Below, one piece after another: positions 18,359 through 27,347 of a stretch of 64,000 bases of DNA (its first letter is position 1; each line of letters begins with the position of its first letter). The stretch spans positions 1-64,000 of the forward strand of contig DRFI01000013.1 in assembly GCA_011050675.1 (NCBI GenBank), read 5' to 3'. A program made the position numbers and the translations under genes. The notes beneath the pieces were generated by a model, which was not told where the DNA came from, ran no database searches, and saw only the letters and a program-made list of their open reading frames with translations. The DNA is from Maribacter sp. GTDB lineage: Bacteria > Bacteroidota > Bacteroidia > Flavobacteriales > Flavobacteriaceae.

Positions 18359-19223
18359 TTCTATTTTTCTTTTTTTCTTTTTCAGCTTTTTTTCTTTCCT
18401 TTCTTAGTACCATCGCAGAAATAAAAATACTTATTTGGTATAAAAATATAACTGGTATAGCAACTATGATTTGACTTGTAACATCAGGAGGAGTAATTAC
18501 CGCAGAGAGTATTAAAACAATTACCAAAGCAATTTTTCGGTACTTTTTCATTAATTCTGGAGTAACCAAACCTACTTTGGTTAAAAAGAAAATGATAATA
18601 GGTAACTCGAATAAAATACCGCAAGCAAGAACAGATATTTTTAGCGTGCCTATGTAAGAATCAAGGTCGAACTCGTTTAATACAGTATCACTAACTACGT
18701 AAGATCCTAAGAAGTTAATAGAAAGCGGCGCTACGATATAGTATCCAAATAACACTCCAATAAAAAATAATAAAGAAGCAATTAATATAAATCCTCGGGA
18801 ATTCTTGCGTTCGTTCGCATGAAGTCCAGGGCTAATAAATTTCCACATTTCCCATAAAATATAGGGGAATCCAATGATAACACCTGCCCAAATAGAGGTC
18901 CAGATATGGGCTGAAAATTGCCCGCCCATTTCACGACTCTGAATTGTAAAAGGAAATTCATCGGCACAGAATGAAGAATCTATTAGTGTAAAAGACTGGA
19001 TTTTGTTTAACCATGTAGCCACATCGCAGAAAAAGCGATATGTTGGAAAATCCATGTTTTTAGGTCCGAAAATAATCGTATCAAAAATGAAACCCTTCAT
19101 TAAAAAGGCAACACTTCCAATTATGACAACAGCCAATACGGATCTAATTAAATGCCATCTTAATTCTTCTAAATGGTCGAGAAATGACATCTCGTTGTGA
19201 GGTTTGGAAGCTTTGGAACTCAT
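18342..19223 (-). CDS. tatC: Sec-independent translocase protein TatC
   Basis: 293 residues with six membrane helices and family motifs MSFLDHLEELRWHLIRS at the N-terminus, FISPGLHANERK in the cytoplasmic loop and FGYYIVAP in a later helix. TatC is the receptor for twin-arginine signal peptides of folded exported proteins. It has a highly charged Lys/Glu-rich C-terminal tail of about 15 residues. Overlaps kdsD by one base and the AhpD-like gene by 17. Confidence 0.95.
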   Translation of the reverse strand: MSSKASKPHNEMSFLDHLEELRWHLIRSVLAVVIIGSVAFLMKGFIFDTIIFGPKNMDFPTYRFFCDVATWLNKIQSFTLIDSSFCADEFPFTIQSREMGGQFSAHIWTSIWAGVIIGFPYILWEMWKFISPGLHANERKNSRGFILIASLLFFIGVLFGYYIVAPLSINFLGSYVVSDTVLNEFDLDSYIGTLKISVLACGILFELPIIIFFLTKVGLVTPELMKKYRKIALVIVLILSAVITPPDVTSQIIVAIPVIFLYQISIFISAMVLRKERKKAEKEKKKNRNVKPN

Positions 19224-20200
19224 TATAAAATACCTTCGTTTATTAAATTATGTAAATGGATAACACCAACATAGGTGTCATTATCCATAGCAAGTAATTG
19301 AGATATACCCTTTTTTTGCATGTGCTCTAAAGCTTTGATTGCTAATGTGTCAGCAGGTATGGTTTTAGGATTACTTGTCATGATATCTTCTGCCATCAAC
19401 CCTTTTATATTGTCGTGCTTGTTTAGCATACGCCTAATATCGCCATCGGTAACGATACCTACAACTTTTTCGCCATCAAGTACTGCTGTAACCCCTAACA
19501 TTTTTTTAGAGATTTCTACAATCACTTTTTTAACTGATTCCTTTTTTTGAACTTTAGGTACTTGATTTTTACTTACTAAATCAGATACTCTTAAGTACAG
19601 TCTTTTTCCCAAAGACCCACCAGGGTGGTATTTTGCAAAATCAGAACTGCTAAATCCTTTTATTTCTAAGAGAACTATAGCAAGTGCATCTCCCATTACC
19701 AATTGTGCAGTGGTGCTGGTTGTAGGTGCTAAACCATTAGGGCAAGCTTCTTTTTCAACATGGGTGTTTAAAATATAATCTGCTTGCTTTGCCAAAAAAG
19801 ATTCGGTGTTACCCGTCATAGCAATTAGTTTGTTCGTGCCTCTTTTTATTAATGGAACTAACATTTTAATCTCTGGGGTATTACCACTGTTAGAGATGCA
19901 TATAACCACGTCATTATCTTGAACCGTGCCTAAATCTCCATGAATAGCATCACCAGCATGCATGAAAATAGCAGGGGTGCCAGTTGAATTAAGAGTAGCT
20001 ACAATTTTTGCCGCAATAATGGCACTTTTGCCAATGCCAGAAATTATAACACGCCCTTTTGAATCAATAATGCAGTTTACTATACTCGCAAAATCTTCTG
20101 TTAAAAGAGAGGAAAGTTGAGCTATAGCATCACGCTCAGTTTCAATGGTTTTTTTGGCTAAGTCAATAATGGTGTCCGTTGCAATCAATCTATTATTCAA
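19223..20200 (-). CDS. kdsD: KpsF/GutQ family arabinose-5-phosphate isomerase
   Basis: SIS domain (about 30-170; GISNSGNTPEIKM sugar-phosphate loop reads CISNSGNTPE, and GIGKSAIIAAKIV) followed by two CBS domains, the standard KdsD layout. It converts ribulose-5-phosphate to arabinose-5-phosphate for Kdo synthesis. No ATG start exists: the frame opens with TTG at 20257, but a perfect -7 box (20252-20245) overlaps that codon, so I prefer the in-frame TTG at 20200 (MNNRLIATDT) or at 20188. About 325 residues then agree with family length. Confidence 0.88.
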   Translation of the reverse strand: MNNRLIATDTIIDLAKKTIETERDAIAQLSSLLTEDFASIVNCIIDSKGRVIISGIGKSAIIAAKIVATLNSTGTPAIFMHAGDAIHGDLGTVQDNDVVICISNSGNTPEIKMLVPLIKRGTNKLIAMTGNTESFLAKQADYILNTHVEKEACPNGLAPTTSTTAQLVMGDALAIVLLEIKGFSSSDFAKYHPGGSLGKRLYLRVSDLVSKNQVPKVQKKESVKKVIVEISKKMLGVTAVLDGEKVVGIVTDGDIRRMLNKHDNIKGLMAEDIMTSNPKTIPADTLAIKALEHMQKKGISQLLAMDNDTYVGVIHLHNLINEGIL

Positions 20201-20244
20201 ATTATGGATTGTATTCCTAAAAGAATGTATTATCTTTAAGATGA

Positions 20245-20252
20245 CAAAATTA
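20245..20252 (-). promoter_or_regulatory. -7 box for kdsD-tatC operon
   Basis: Minus-strand TAATTTTG, a perfect TAnnTTTG box. It overlaps the longest possible kdsD start and so argues for a downstream TTG start. Confidence 0.55.
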
Positions 20253-20298
20253 AACAAACTTAATTTTAAATGCCGATTATAGCATAATAATTTAGTAA

Positions 20299-20312
20299 TG
20301 CCAAGCTAGGCA
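20299..20312. promoter_or_regulatory. Dyad in the recQ/kdsD intergenic region
   Basis: TGCCAAGCTAGGCA is palindromic at 12 of 14 positions and lies just before the recQ -7 box, where a repressor could bind. Only one copy is seen, so this is a weak call. Confidence 0.3.
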
Positions 20313-20317
20313 AATTG

Positions 20318-20325
20318 TAATTTTG
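20318..20325 (+). promoter_or_regulatory. -7 box for recQ
   Basis: TAATTTTG matches TAnnTTTG, 47 bases before the recQ GTG start. Confidence 0.55.
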
Positions 20326-20372
20326 TTCGCTTATTAATTTTAAAGTAAGTAGTGTCCCCTTAAATGTAAAAT

Positions 20373-22583
20373 GTGACAGACAGTAAAGAATTTGACAATA
20401 TCGATTTACATTCCTCTTTAAAAAAATATTTTGGTTTTTCTCAGTTTAAAGGACTTCAAGAGGAAGTAATCAAAAATGTTTTACGACAGAATAATACGTT
20501 TGTAATAATGCCAACTGGTGGTGGTAAATCTCTTTGCTACCAATTACCAGCCCTTATGCAAGAGGGTACGGCAATAATTGTATCTCCATTAATTGCCTTA
20601 ATGAAGAATCAGGTAGATGCCATTCGTGGTATTTCATCTGAAAACGGAATAGCACATGTACTTAATTCTTCATTGAATAAAGGAGAGATTAAACAGGTGA
20701 AACAAGATATAACAGATGGGATAACCAAGTTGTTATATGTGGCGCCAGAGTCGCTGACCAAAGAAGAGAATGTTGAGTTTTTGCGTTCAGTTACCGTTTC
20801 TTTTGTTGCGGTAGATGAGGCGCATTGTATTTCTGAATGGGGTCATGATTTTAGACCTGAGTATAGAAATTTGAAATCTATAGTGGAGCGTTTGGGTGAT
20901 AATATTCCAATTATTGGACTTACCGCGACTGCTACACCTAAGGTTCAAGAAGATATTATAAAAAATTTAGGTATTGGTGGCGCGAAGTTGTTTAAAGCTT
21001 CTTTTAATAGACCAAACCTATTTTACGAAGTACGAACTAAAACAGAGAATATAGAGGCTGACCTTATTCGTTTTGTAAAACAAAACTCGGGTAAATCAGG
21101 AATAATATATTGCCTAAGCCGTAAAAAGGTGGAGGAATTGGCACAAGTTTTACAAGTAAACGGAGTTAGTGCCGTGCCATACCATGCTGGTTTTGATGCC
21201 AAGACAAGATCTAAATATCAAGATATGTTCTTGATGGAAGATGTAGATGTTGTTGTTGCTACAATTGCCTTTGGTATGGGAATCGATAAACCAGATGTTC
21301 GTTTTGTAATTCATCATGATATTCCTAAGAGTATAGAAAGCTATTACCAAGAAACCGGTAGAGCTGGCCGTGATGGTGGAGAAGGTCACTGTTTGGCATA
21401 TTATTCTTATAAGGATATTGAGAAATTAGAGAAGTTCATGTCTGGCAAGCCAGTAGCAGAACAAGAAATAGGAAATGCGCTGTTACAAGAAGTGGTAGCA
21501 TATGCAGAGACATCTATGTCTAGGCGTAAGTTTATGCTGCATTATTTTGGAGAGGAATTTGACGACGTTAACGGTGATGGTGCCGAAATGGATGATAATA
21601 CCAGAAATCCAAAAGAGAAAGAAGAGGCTAAAGATGATGTCATTAAATTACTTAAAGTAGTTAGAGGTACTAGTGAAAAGTTTAAATCTAAAGAAGTTGT
21701 AAATACAATTCGCGGAAAAACGAATGCTATAATTTCATCTCATAAAACCAACGAAAAAGAATTTTTTGGAATTGGTTCAGAAAAAGACAAGAGTCATTGG
21801 ATGGCATTAATTCGTCAAACTTTGGTAGCAGGTCTTCTGCGAAAAGAAATTGAGCAGTATGGTGTTCTGCATTTAACTGATAATGGCAATGAATTTTTAG
21901 ATGCTCCAGTATCGTTTATGATGACTAAGGATCATGTTTATAATGCCGAAAATGATAATGCAATAGTAGGTGCTGCCAAGTCTGGTGGTATTGCCGATGA
22001 GAAATTATTGAAGCAATTAAAAGACCTGAGAAAAGCGCAGGCAAAGAAATTAGATGTGCCTCCTTTTGTTGTATTTCAAGACCCTTCATTGGAAGATATG
22101 GCGTTGAAATATCCTATATCACATGATGAATTATTAAACGTACATGGAGTAGGAGAAGGAAAGGCTAAGAAATATGGTAAGCCATTTTTAGCATTCATTA
22201 ATTCATATGTTGTAGAAAATGAAATAATTAGACCAGATGATTTAGTAGTTAAAAGTACTGGGGCTAATTCTGCATTGAAGCTTTATGTAATACAGAACGT
22301 AGATAGAAAATTACCTTTGTCAGATATAGCATCCTCAAAAGGATTGGAAATACCTGACCTTATAAAGGAAATGGAACAAATAGTTTACAGTGGTACCAAA
22401 TTGAATTTGAACTATTGGATCGATGAAATTTTGGATGAAGACCAACAAGAGGAAATTCATGATTATTTCTTAGAAGCTGATAGTGATGATTTAGAGGAAG
22501 CTATGGCTGAATTTGACGGAGACTATGAGGAGGAGGAATTGCGGTTGTATAGACTTAAATTTATAAGTGAGGTGGCAAATTAA
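20373..22583 (+). CDS. recQ: ATP-dependent DNA helicase RecQ
   Basis: 736 residues from a GTG start. Helicase motifs: Walker A PTGGGKSLCYQLP near 47, DEAHCISEWGHDFRPEY near 147, motif VI QETGRAGRDG. An RQC-like region follows, then an HRDC domain (about 555-640) and an acidic C-terminal tail. It unwinds DNA 3' to 5' in recombination and fork repair. The four zinc-binding cysteines that follow the helicase core in E. coli RecQ are absent: the matching place (SRRKFMLHYFGEEF then MDDNTRNP) has none. Confidence 0.95.
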   Translation: MTDSKEFDNIDLHSSLKKYFGFSQFKGLQEEVIKNVLRQNNTFVIMPTGGGKSLCYQLPALMQEGTAIIVSPLIALMKNQVDAIRGISSENGIAHVLNSSLNKGEIKQVKQDITDGITKLLYVAPESLTKEENVEFLRSVTVSFVAVDEAHCISEWGHDFRPEYRNLKSIVERLGDNIPIIGLTATATPKVQEDIIKNLGIGGAKLFKASFNRPNLFYEVRTKTENIEADLIRFVKQNSGKSGIIYCLSRKKVEELAQVLQVNGVSAVPYHAGFDAKTRSKYQDMFLMEDVDVVVATIAFGMGIDKPDVRFVIHHDIPKSIESYYQETGRAGRDGGEGHCLAYYSYKDIEKLEKFMSGKPVAEQEIGNALLQEVVAYAETSMSRRKFMLHYFGEEFDDVNGDGAEMDDNTRNPKEKEEAKDDVIKLLKVVRGTSEKFKSKEVVNTIRGKTNAIISSHKTNEKEFFGIGSEKDKSHWMALIRQTLVAGLLRKEIEQYGVLHLTDNGNEFLDAPVSFMMTKDHVYNAENDNAIVGAAKSGGIADEKLLKQLKDLRKAQAKKLDVPPFVVFQDPSLEDMALKYPISHDELLNVHGVGEGKAKKYGKPFLAFINSYVVENEIIRPDDLVVKSTGANSALKLYVIQNVDRKLPLSDIASSKGLEIPDLIKEMEQIVYSGTKLNLNYWIDEILDEDQQEEIHDYFLEADSDDLEEAMAEFDGDYEEEELRLYRLKFISEVAN

Positions 22584-22607
22584 ACCCATAATTTGCTAGT
22601 GTTATAT

Positions 22608-22652
22608 AAAAAATCCCTTTGTTATTCGTAAAGAACTACAAAGGGATTTTTT
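22608..22652. terminator. Bidirectional terminator between recQ and the convergent gene
   Basis: Stem AAAATCCCTTTGT / ACAAAGGGATTTT with a 15-base loop and A/T runs on both sides, placed between two converging genes, so it can serve both. Confidence 0.8.
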
Positions 22653-22670
22653 ATTATTATTTAACGGTTT

Positions 22671-23981
22671 CTAGCGTGCAGATGTGCCATTATTTGGTTT
22701 TTCTCTGCGTAGTTGTCTTTGAATCTTTTTAATAGCGGATTCAATTGATTTTTCTGGTTCTATAATATTATACTCTCCCCAGAAATCTGGATCCGCAAAA
22801 CCAATGGCTTCATCACTTAAAATAATTGACGCTTTCATTCTGTCTTTAGACCTCGGTATTATATTATCAATATTTTTCTCCCAATCTGTAATAGCCATTT
22901 CACAGCTCATACTATAAACAGAATTAAACAGACGTTTATCCCAGTTGATTTTAAATTCTAACAATACATTACTGTAACCATAGTACCATTTCCCGTCCTT
23001 TTCTCTATAATCTACTCGGTAAGATACTTCTGTCGGCCACACCTCTGCATTCTTTGGTTTTCTACGTACGAACATTTGAGAAGCTAGTTTTTTATCTGTA
23101 ATGTTAAGAGAATAAATGGCGCTTGTTAGAATTTTGTTTTCTGCATCTATATATAGTTTGCCATTGTATAATGGGTCAATAATTCCTGGCTTTTGTTTAA
23201 AGTCGATAACATAAATTAATTGGTCATTTACACGAGTTGATGTGTCAAAGGAAAAATCATAATACCCCAATGTCTCTGGTGTAAAAATATAATTAGGGTA
23301 CTTTACCATATCAACGAACAAAGTATTGAACGGTCCTCCCTGAAGTTTTAGAGCTACGGTGTCTAACTTGGTGTAATCTGTACTCTTACGAGCCTTGTAT
23401 AGCTCTAATGCATCTGTCTTCTTAGATGAATATGGGGTTTTGTAAATATTTACGACAGCTTCAGAAAGACTAACGTTAGTTCTTCTCTTTTTAATTGTCT
23501 CCCTATAAAATGCGGTCATTACCGTATTTTCATTTAAATAATTACTACCTTTTTTATCTAGGGTTTCTCTAACTAAGGCTTCTGCGTCGTTAGGAGCATC
23601 GATTCTTGCTTCTGACAAAGCCATAGCAAATTCTTCCATGAAAATTTTATTCTTCTCGTTTTCCAATTCTGAAATGGAAATTTGCTTTGTTTTATATCCT
23701 AAAAAACTGATAGTTAAATTATTACTGCTGTATTCATTAGGTACTTTTAATGAAAATTGACCTTCCGAATTAGTAATTGTGGTAACATTGGTATTATCCA
23801 CAGTTAATGTTGCAAATACTAAAGCTTTTTTGCTATTGGAATCTAATACCTCTCCAGTATACTCCGAATAAGTAATGGTTTGGGCCAACAAAGAAGTAGC
23901 TGCTGTGGCTATAGAAATAAGTAGAATAAATACATACTTTATAGTATGGTGTTTTATGTGATTTTTTTTCTCTTTTGACAT
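22671..23981 (-). CDS. CarboxypepD_reg-like domain envelope protein, DUF5686-like in part
   Basis: 436 residues. After an N-terminal hydrophobic segment ending near LLAQTI, residues 37-115 form a carboxypeptidase regulatory-like beta-sandwich (GEVLDSNSKKALVFATLTVDNTN... FLGYKTKQISI). The rest resembles the periplasmic part of Bacteroidota outer-membrane proteins, with an AFYRETI motif around 163. It has no TonB plug or barrel. Exported, probably outer-membrane associated; the specific role is unknown. Single gene. Confidence 0.75.
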   Translation of the reverse strand: MSKEKKNHIKHHTIKYVFILLISIATAATSLLAQTITYSEYTGEVLDSNSKKALVFATLTVDNTNVTTITNSEGQFSLKVPNEYSSNNLTISFLGYKTKQISISELENEKNKIFMEEFAMALSEARIDAPNDAEALVRETLDKKGSNYLNENTVMTAFYRETIKKRRTNVSLSEAVVNIYKTPYSSKKTDALELYKARKSTDYTKLDTVALKLQGGPFNTLFVDMVKYPNYIFTPETLGYYDFSFDTSTRVNDQLIYVIDFKQKPGIIDPLYNGKLYIDAENKILTSAIYSLNITDKKLASQMFVRRKPKNAEVWPTEVSYRVDYREKDGKWYYGYSNVLLEFKINWDKRLFNSVYSMSCEMAITDWEKNIDNIIPRSKDRMKASIILSDEAIGFADPDFWGEYNIIEPEKSIESAIKKIQRQLRREKPNNGTSAR

Positions 23982-24090
23982 AACGTAGCTTTTTATTTTA
24001 AAATAGTGATTTTTAGTGAATTAAGCTACTTTGTTGAACTTTAATTATTTGTATTATCAAATTAAGAAAACAAGCGAGATAACCTGTTTG

Positions 24091-24834
24091 CTATTTCTTA
24101 CCGTCAAATGTTTTTGATGAGGAACTTACGAGTCTATTGATTTCAGCTAATTCTTCTTGTGTTAGGTCACGATATTCCCCTACAGGTATATCCAATTGAA
24201 CATTCATGATTCTAATTCGTTTCAATTTTTTTACCCTGTATTCTAAATATTCGCACATACGGCGTATTTGCCTGTTAAGACCCTGGGTTAGAATAATTCT
24301 AAACTGATAAGTACTTACTTCAAATACTTGACATTCTCTGGTAACGGTATCAAGAATAGGAATGCCTTTACGCATTCTATTTAAAAAATCAATAGTAATA
24401 GGTTTATCAACTGTTACTAAATATTCTTTTTCATGATTGTTTCGAGCACGTAAAATCTTATTTACAATATCACCATCATCGGTAAGAAAAATGAGTCCTT
24501 CACTGGGTTTGTCTAATCTACCAATTGGGAAAATTCGTTTATGGTAGTTAATAAAATCAATAATATTATCTTTTTCAACACCTGTATCTGTCGTACAAAC
24601 TATGCCTACAGGTTTATTGAACGCTAAGTAAGTTGATTTTCCCTTTGATTCTTTTATTAATTCACCATCAACTTTTACAATATCACCTGCCGAAATTTTA
24701 GTTCCCATTTCTGGAACTTCTCCATTGATGGTAACTCTACCTTGATCAATAAGCTTATCTGCAGCCCTACGAGAGCAATAACCAGCTTCACTTAAGTATT
24801 TATTGATTCTTGTTTTATTAGTATTGTCTTGCAT
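24091..24834 (-). CDS. rluF: 23S rRNA pseudouridine synthase, RluF type
   Basis: 247 residues: N-terminal S4 RNA-binding domain ([21 protein letters not shown]) followed by the RsuA/RluB/E/F catalytic domain with [17 protein letters not shown], where D108 is the catalytic aspartate, and the C-terminal [21 protein letters not shown] motif. That C-terminal signature and the length point to RluF, which modifies a helix-74 region uridine of 23S rRNA. RluB or RluE is less likely. Confidence 0.88.
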   Translation of the reverse strand: MQDNTNKTRINKYLSEAGYCSRRAADKLIDQGRVTINGEVPEMGTKISAGDIVKVDGELIKESKGKSTYLAFNKPVGIVCTTDTGVEKDNIIDFINYHKRIFPIGRLDKPSEGLIFLTDDGDIVNKILRARNNHEKEYLVTVDKPITIDFLNRMRKGIPILDTVTRECQVFEVSTYQFRIILTQGLNRQIRRMCEYLEYRVKKLKRIRIMNVQLDIPVGEYRDLTQEELAEINRLVSSSSKTFDGKK

Positions 24835-24856
24835 AGTCAGCGTGCTGTTTCTAATT

Positions 24857-25984
24857 TTATTTACGGTTTAATTCCTGTTGATAGATTTCCCTGCCCAATT
24901 GTGCTAAAAACGGAATTCCAATTTCTTCATATTCATAGGCATCATCATTAAAGATACCATCTTTGTTTACTAATATAGTTGCGGTTAAAAGAAACTCTAC
25001 GTTTTTCTCTGTATCCTTTACGTAAGCACAATCAGTAAGAGTACCGTATGCAAATCCTACTTTATTGTAAATTTCGATATGCTCTGGGATATTTTCTTTA
25101 GTATCGCCGTAAAGGAAAAATTTGCAATAGCTATCATAGAAGGTTGTGTTGTCATAACCTACCTTTTGGGGTAAAGTATGCATTGCTTCGAGCAGATGTT
25201 CTCTTTGTTTATCGCTTATATGAAAACGTTCTGATTCTTTAAAATTTTGAGGAAATATGACTCTTTTTATAACATTATGCTGCGATGTGATAGGGTAGAA
25301 GTTTTTTTGACTGAAATTAAAAGGTGTATTTATTAATTCATCATCTTCATAATAGCCTAATCCTTTTGCTATTTCCAGAAGTTCTAGTTCTTCTGGGGTT
25401 TTGTTTAATATAGAAGAGGTAATACCAATAGTAGAATCGTTTAGGTAGATTATTATCGGTTTGGTTCTTAGGTCATCTGAGCGATGTCCTAATCTATGCG
25501 TAATTCTGATTGGGGATATTCCTTTATCCCTTAATTCCTGATTGATGGCTTCGAACCCTAAAAATTCAACCAATCTATTGTTTGCTAAATTGTCGCTTAC
25601 TGCGAATATTTCAGATACATCTTTTGCGACTGTACTTTCAACAGTGTCACCTTCCACATAATACTTTGTGTGCATGGAAAGGCTATCGACCTTATTTAGT
25701 TTTTCTAAAGCTAATACCGCTGTCGGGAATTTTACCGTGCTTGCAGGATAGAAGTACATACTATCGTTAACCTGAAAATCATAGTCGGTGAAAAATACAC
25801 TGTCATTTCTTCTGTCTATTTGAGTGTATTTGATTTGAACTTGATAGTCGTCAATACTATCTACCACCCGTTTAATTTTTATATTATCTGATGATAAAGC
25901 AACCTCTAGAAAATTTAAATTTTGTTTTTGTTGAGAACAAGAAGCTATAGCTACACAACTTATTAAAAGTAAAAAATGCTTCAT
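24857..25984 (-). CDS. Class A beta-lactamase-like serine hydrolase (lipoprotein)
   Basis: 375 residues with a lipoprotein signal (lipid Cys16 in AIASCSQQ). Active-site motifs of the Beta-lactamase2 fold are present: S82-T-V-K85, SDNLANN at about 149 as the SDN loop, and KVG near 307 in place of KTG. It is larger than ordinary class A beta-lactamases (about 290 residues), so a lipid-anchored transpeptidase-like or peptidase role is as likely as drug resistance. It follows rluF after 22 bases on the opposite side of the operon and precedes no other enzyme of cell-wall synthesis. Confidence 0.82.
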   Translation of the reverse strand: MKHFLLLISCVAIASCSQQKQNLNFLEVALSSDNIKIKRVVDSIDDYQVQIKYTQIDRRNDSVFFTDYDFQVNDSMYFYPASTVKFPTAVLALEKLNKVDSLSMHTKYYVEGDTVESTVAKDVSEIFAVSDNLANNRLVEFLGFEAINQELRDKGISPIRITHRLGHRSDDLRTKPIIIYLNDSTIGITSSILNKTPEELELLEIAKGLGYYEDDELINTPFNFSQKNFYPITSQHNVIKRVIFPQNFKESERFHISDKQREHLLEAMHTLPQKVGYDNTTFYDSYCKFFLYGDTKENIPEHIEIYNKVGFAYGTLTDCAYVKDTEKNVEFLLTATILVNKDGIFNDDAYEYEEIGIPFLAQLGREIYQQELNRK

Positions 25985-25999
25985 AATTATGCATTTAAG

Positions 26000-26239
26000 T
26001 TAAGCTACGTAAACTTCACCACGGTGTGGCTTCAATAAATCTCTAACAGATATCATTTCTTTTTCTTCCACGATCATAAATGCAATGCTGTGCATGTCAT
26101 TTATTTCTTTAAAACCGGTAATGTTCAGTTCGGTTTTTTCCATGGCTATAAATTCATTGAGGTGCTTAACATGGTGTTCTGCAGTTTTTAATGCTGCAGG
26201 ACCTCTAAAATCCCAAATTAATTTTATTTGTCGGTTCAA
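26000..26239 (-). CDS. Conserved small protein of unknown function (79 aa)
   Basis: 79 residues without signal peptide or membrane segment (MNRQIKLIWDFRGPAALKT ...). A ferredoxin-like alternation of strands and helices is suggested by KTELNITGFKEI and HSIAFMIVEEKEM. It starts 15 bases before the serine hydrolase gene in the same direction, so both may be in one message. I do not recognise a named family. Confidence 0.65.
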   Translation of the reverse strand: MNRQIKLIWDFRGPAALKTAEHHVKHLNEFIAMEKTELNITGFKEINDMHSIAFMIVEEKEMISVRDLLKPHRGEVYVA

Positions 26240-26447
26240 GAATAAGTGGTGTTAAATTATAAAAATCAATAGGCAAATTTACCTAAAAAACCTCAGTTCA
26301 TGTCCTGTTTTGCTAGAGATTGCAATTTTGTAAAAAGTCTACTTTTAGTTCTTTATAAGGTATTTGTTATATCTTGTATTCCTAAAATTCGTGTTAAGTA
26401 AATCAATAAGCATTTGCATACGAATAGGTTATTGCTATTTTTGCTCG

Positions 26448-27347
26448 ATGTTTTTTAAGAAATCTAAATTTATATTCCGCAAGTTCTACCCTTTAGCTAG
26501 TTTAGGGTTATTGACTATTTTGTTTATTTCATGCGATGGTCTTTTGAAAAAGGATGAAGAAAAGAAAGTTATAGCTAGAGTAGGTGAGTCATTTTTATAT
26601 CATGAAGATTTAGCTCCTTTACTTACTGAAAATATGACAAAAGGCGATAGCGCTTCTTTCGCTATCAATTATATTAATAACTGGGCTTCAAAACAATTAC
26701 TGCTTTCCAAAGCCAAGATTAATTTATCCGAAGAAAAGTTAGCAGAATATAATGCTCTGGTAGATGATTATAGGACGGAGTTGTATACCCGTGTTTATAA
26801 AGAAGCATTGGTGACACAAGCTACAGATACTGTAATTACAGATCAGCAACTGAATAAATTTTACGAAAACGCAAAAGAGAATTTTAAGCTAAAAGAAAGA
26901 ATCGCAAGGATTAGGTTTGTTGCCTTGCCAAAAGGTTTTTTGGATAAAGATGAGGTTGGTAAGCGCTTAAAGAGATTCAAGAAAGATGACGTACGTTACT
27001 TAGATTCTATTGGCGTTCAGTTCAATAAACTAAATTTTAACGACTCTATATGGGTGCGTTATAGTAGAATATTCGAAGAAATCCCTCCAATTACGGTTGA
27101 CAATGCCAATAAGTACTTAAAAAACTCACAATTTTTTGAATTAGAGGATTCAATCGGGGTATATTTGGGGAAAATAGAGGAAACAAAGGATATCAATGAT
27201 ATTGCACCTTTGACTTTTATTAAGCCTACCATAGAACAAGTTTTATTAAGTCGTAGAAAAATGGACTACCTACGCAAATTAGAAACTGAATTATTAGATG
27301 AAGCAATCAAGGATAATGAATTTGAAGTTTTCGAAAACAAAAAATAG
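26448..27347 (+). CDS. Parvulin/SurA-related periplasmic lipoprotein
   Basis: 299 residues from the ATG at 26448 (MFFKKSKFIFRKF); the longer frame to 26364 lacks coding character. The signal ends LFISCDG, a lipobox, so it is anchored as a lipoprotein. The rest is charged helical sequence with the SurA N-domain style (KVIARVGESFLYHEDLAPLL...). A complete PPIase domain is not evident. It is encoded just before a SurA-like PPIase and overlaps it, so the two probably act together in outer-membrane protein folding. Confidence 0.78.
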   Translation: MFFKKSKFIFRKFYPLASLGLLTILFISCDGLLKKDEEKKVIARVGESFLYHEDLAPLLTENMTKGDSASFAINYINNWASKQLLLSKAKINLSEEKLAEYNALVDDYRTELYTRVYKEALVTQATDTVITDQQLNKFYENAKENFKLKERIARIRFVALPKGFLDKDEVGKRLKRFKKDDVRYLDSIGVQFNKLNFNDSIWVRYSRIFEEIPPITVDNANKYLKNSQFFELEDSIGVYLGKIEETKDINDIAPLTFIKPTIEQVLLSRRKMDYLRKLETELLDEAIKDNEFEVFENKK

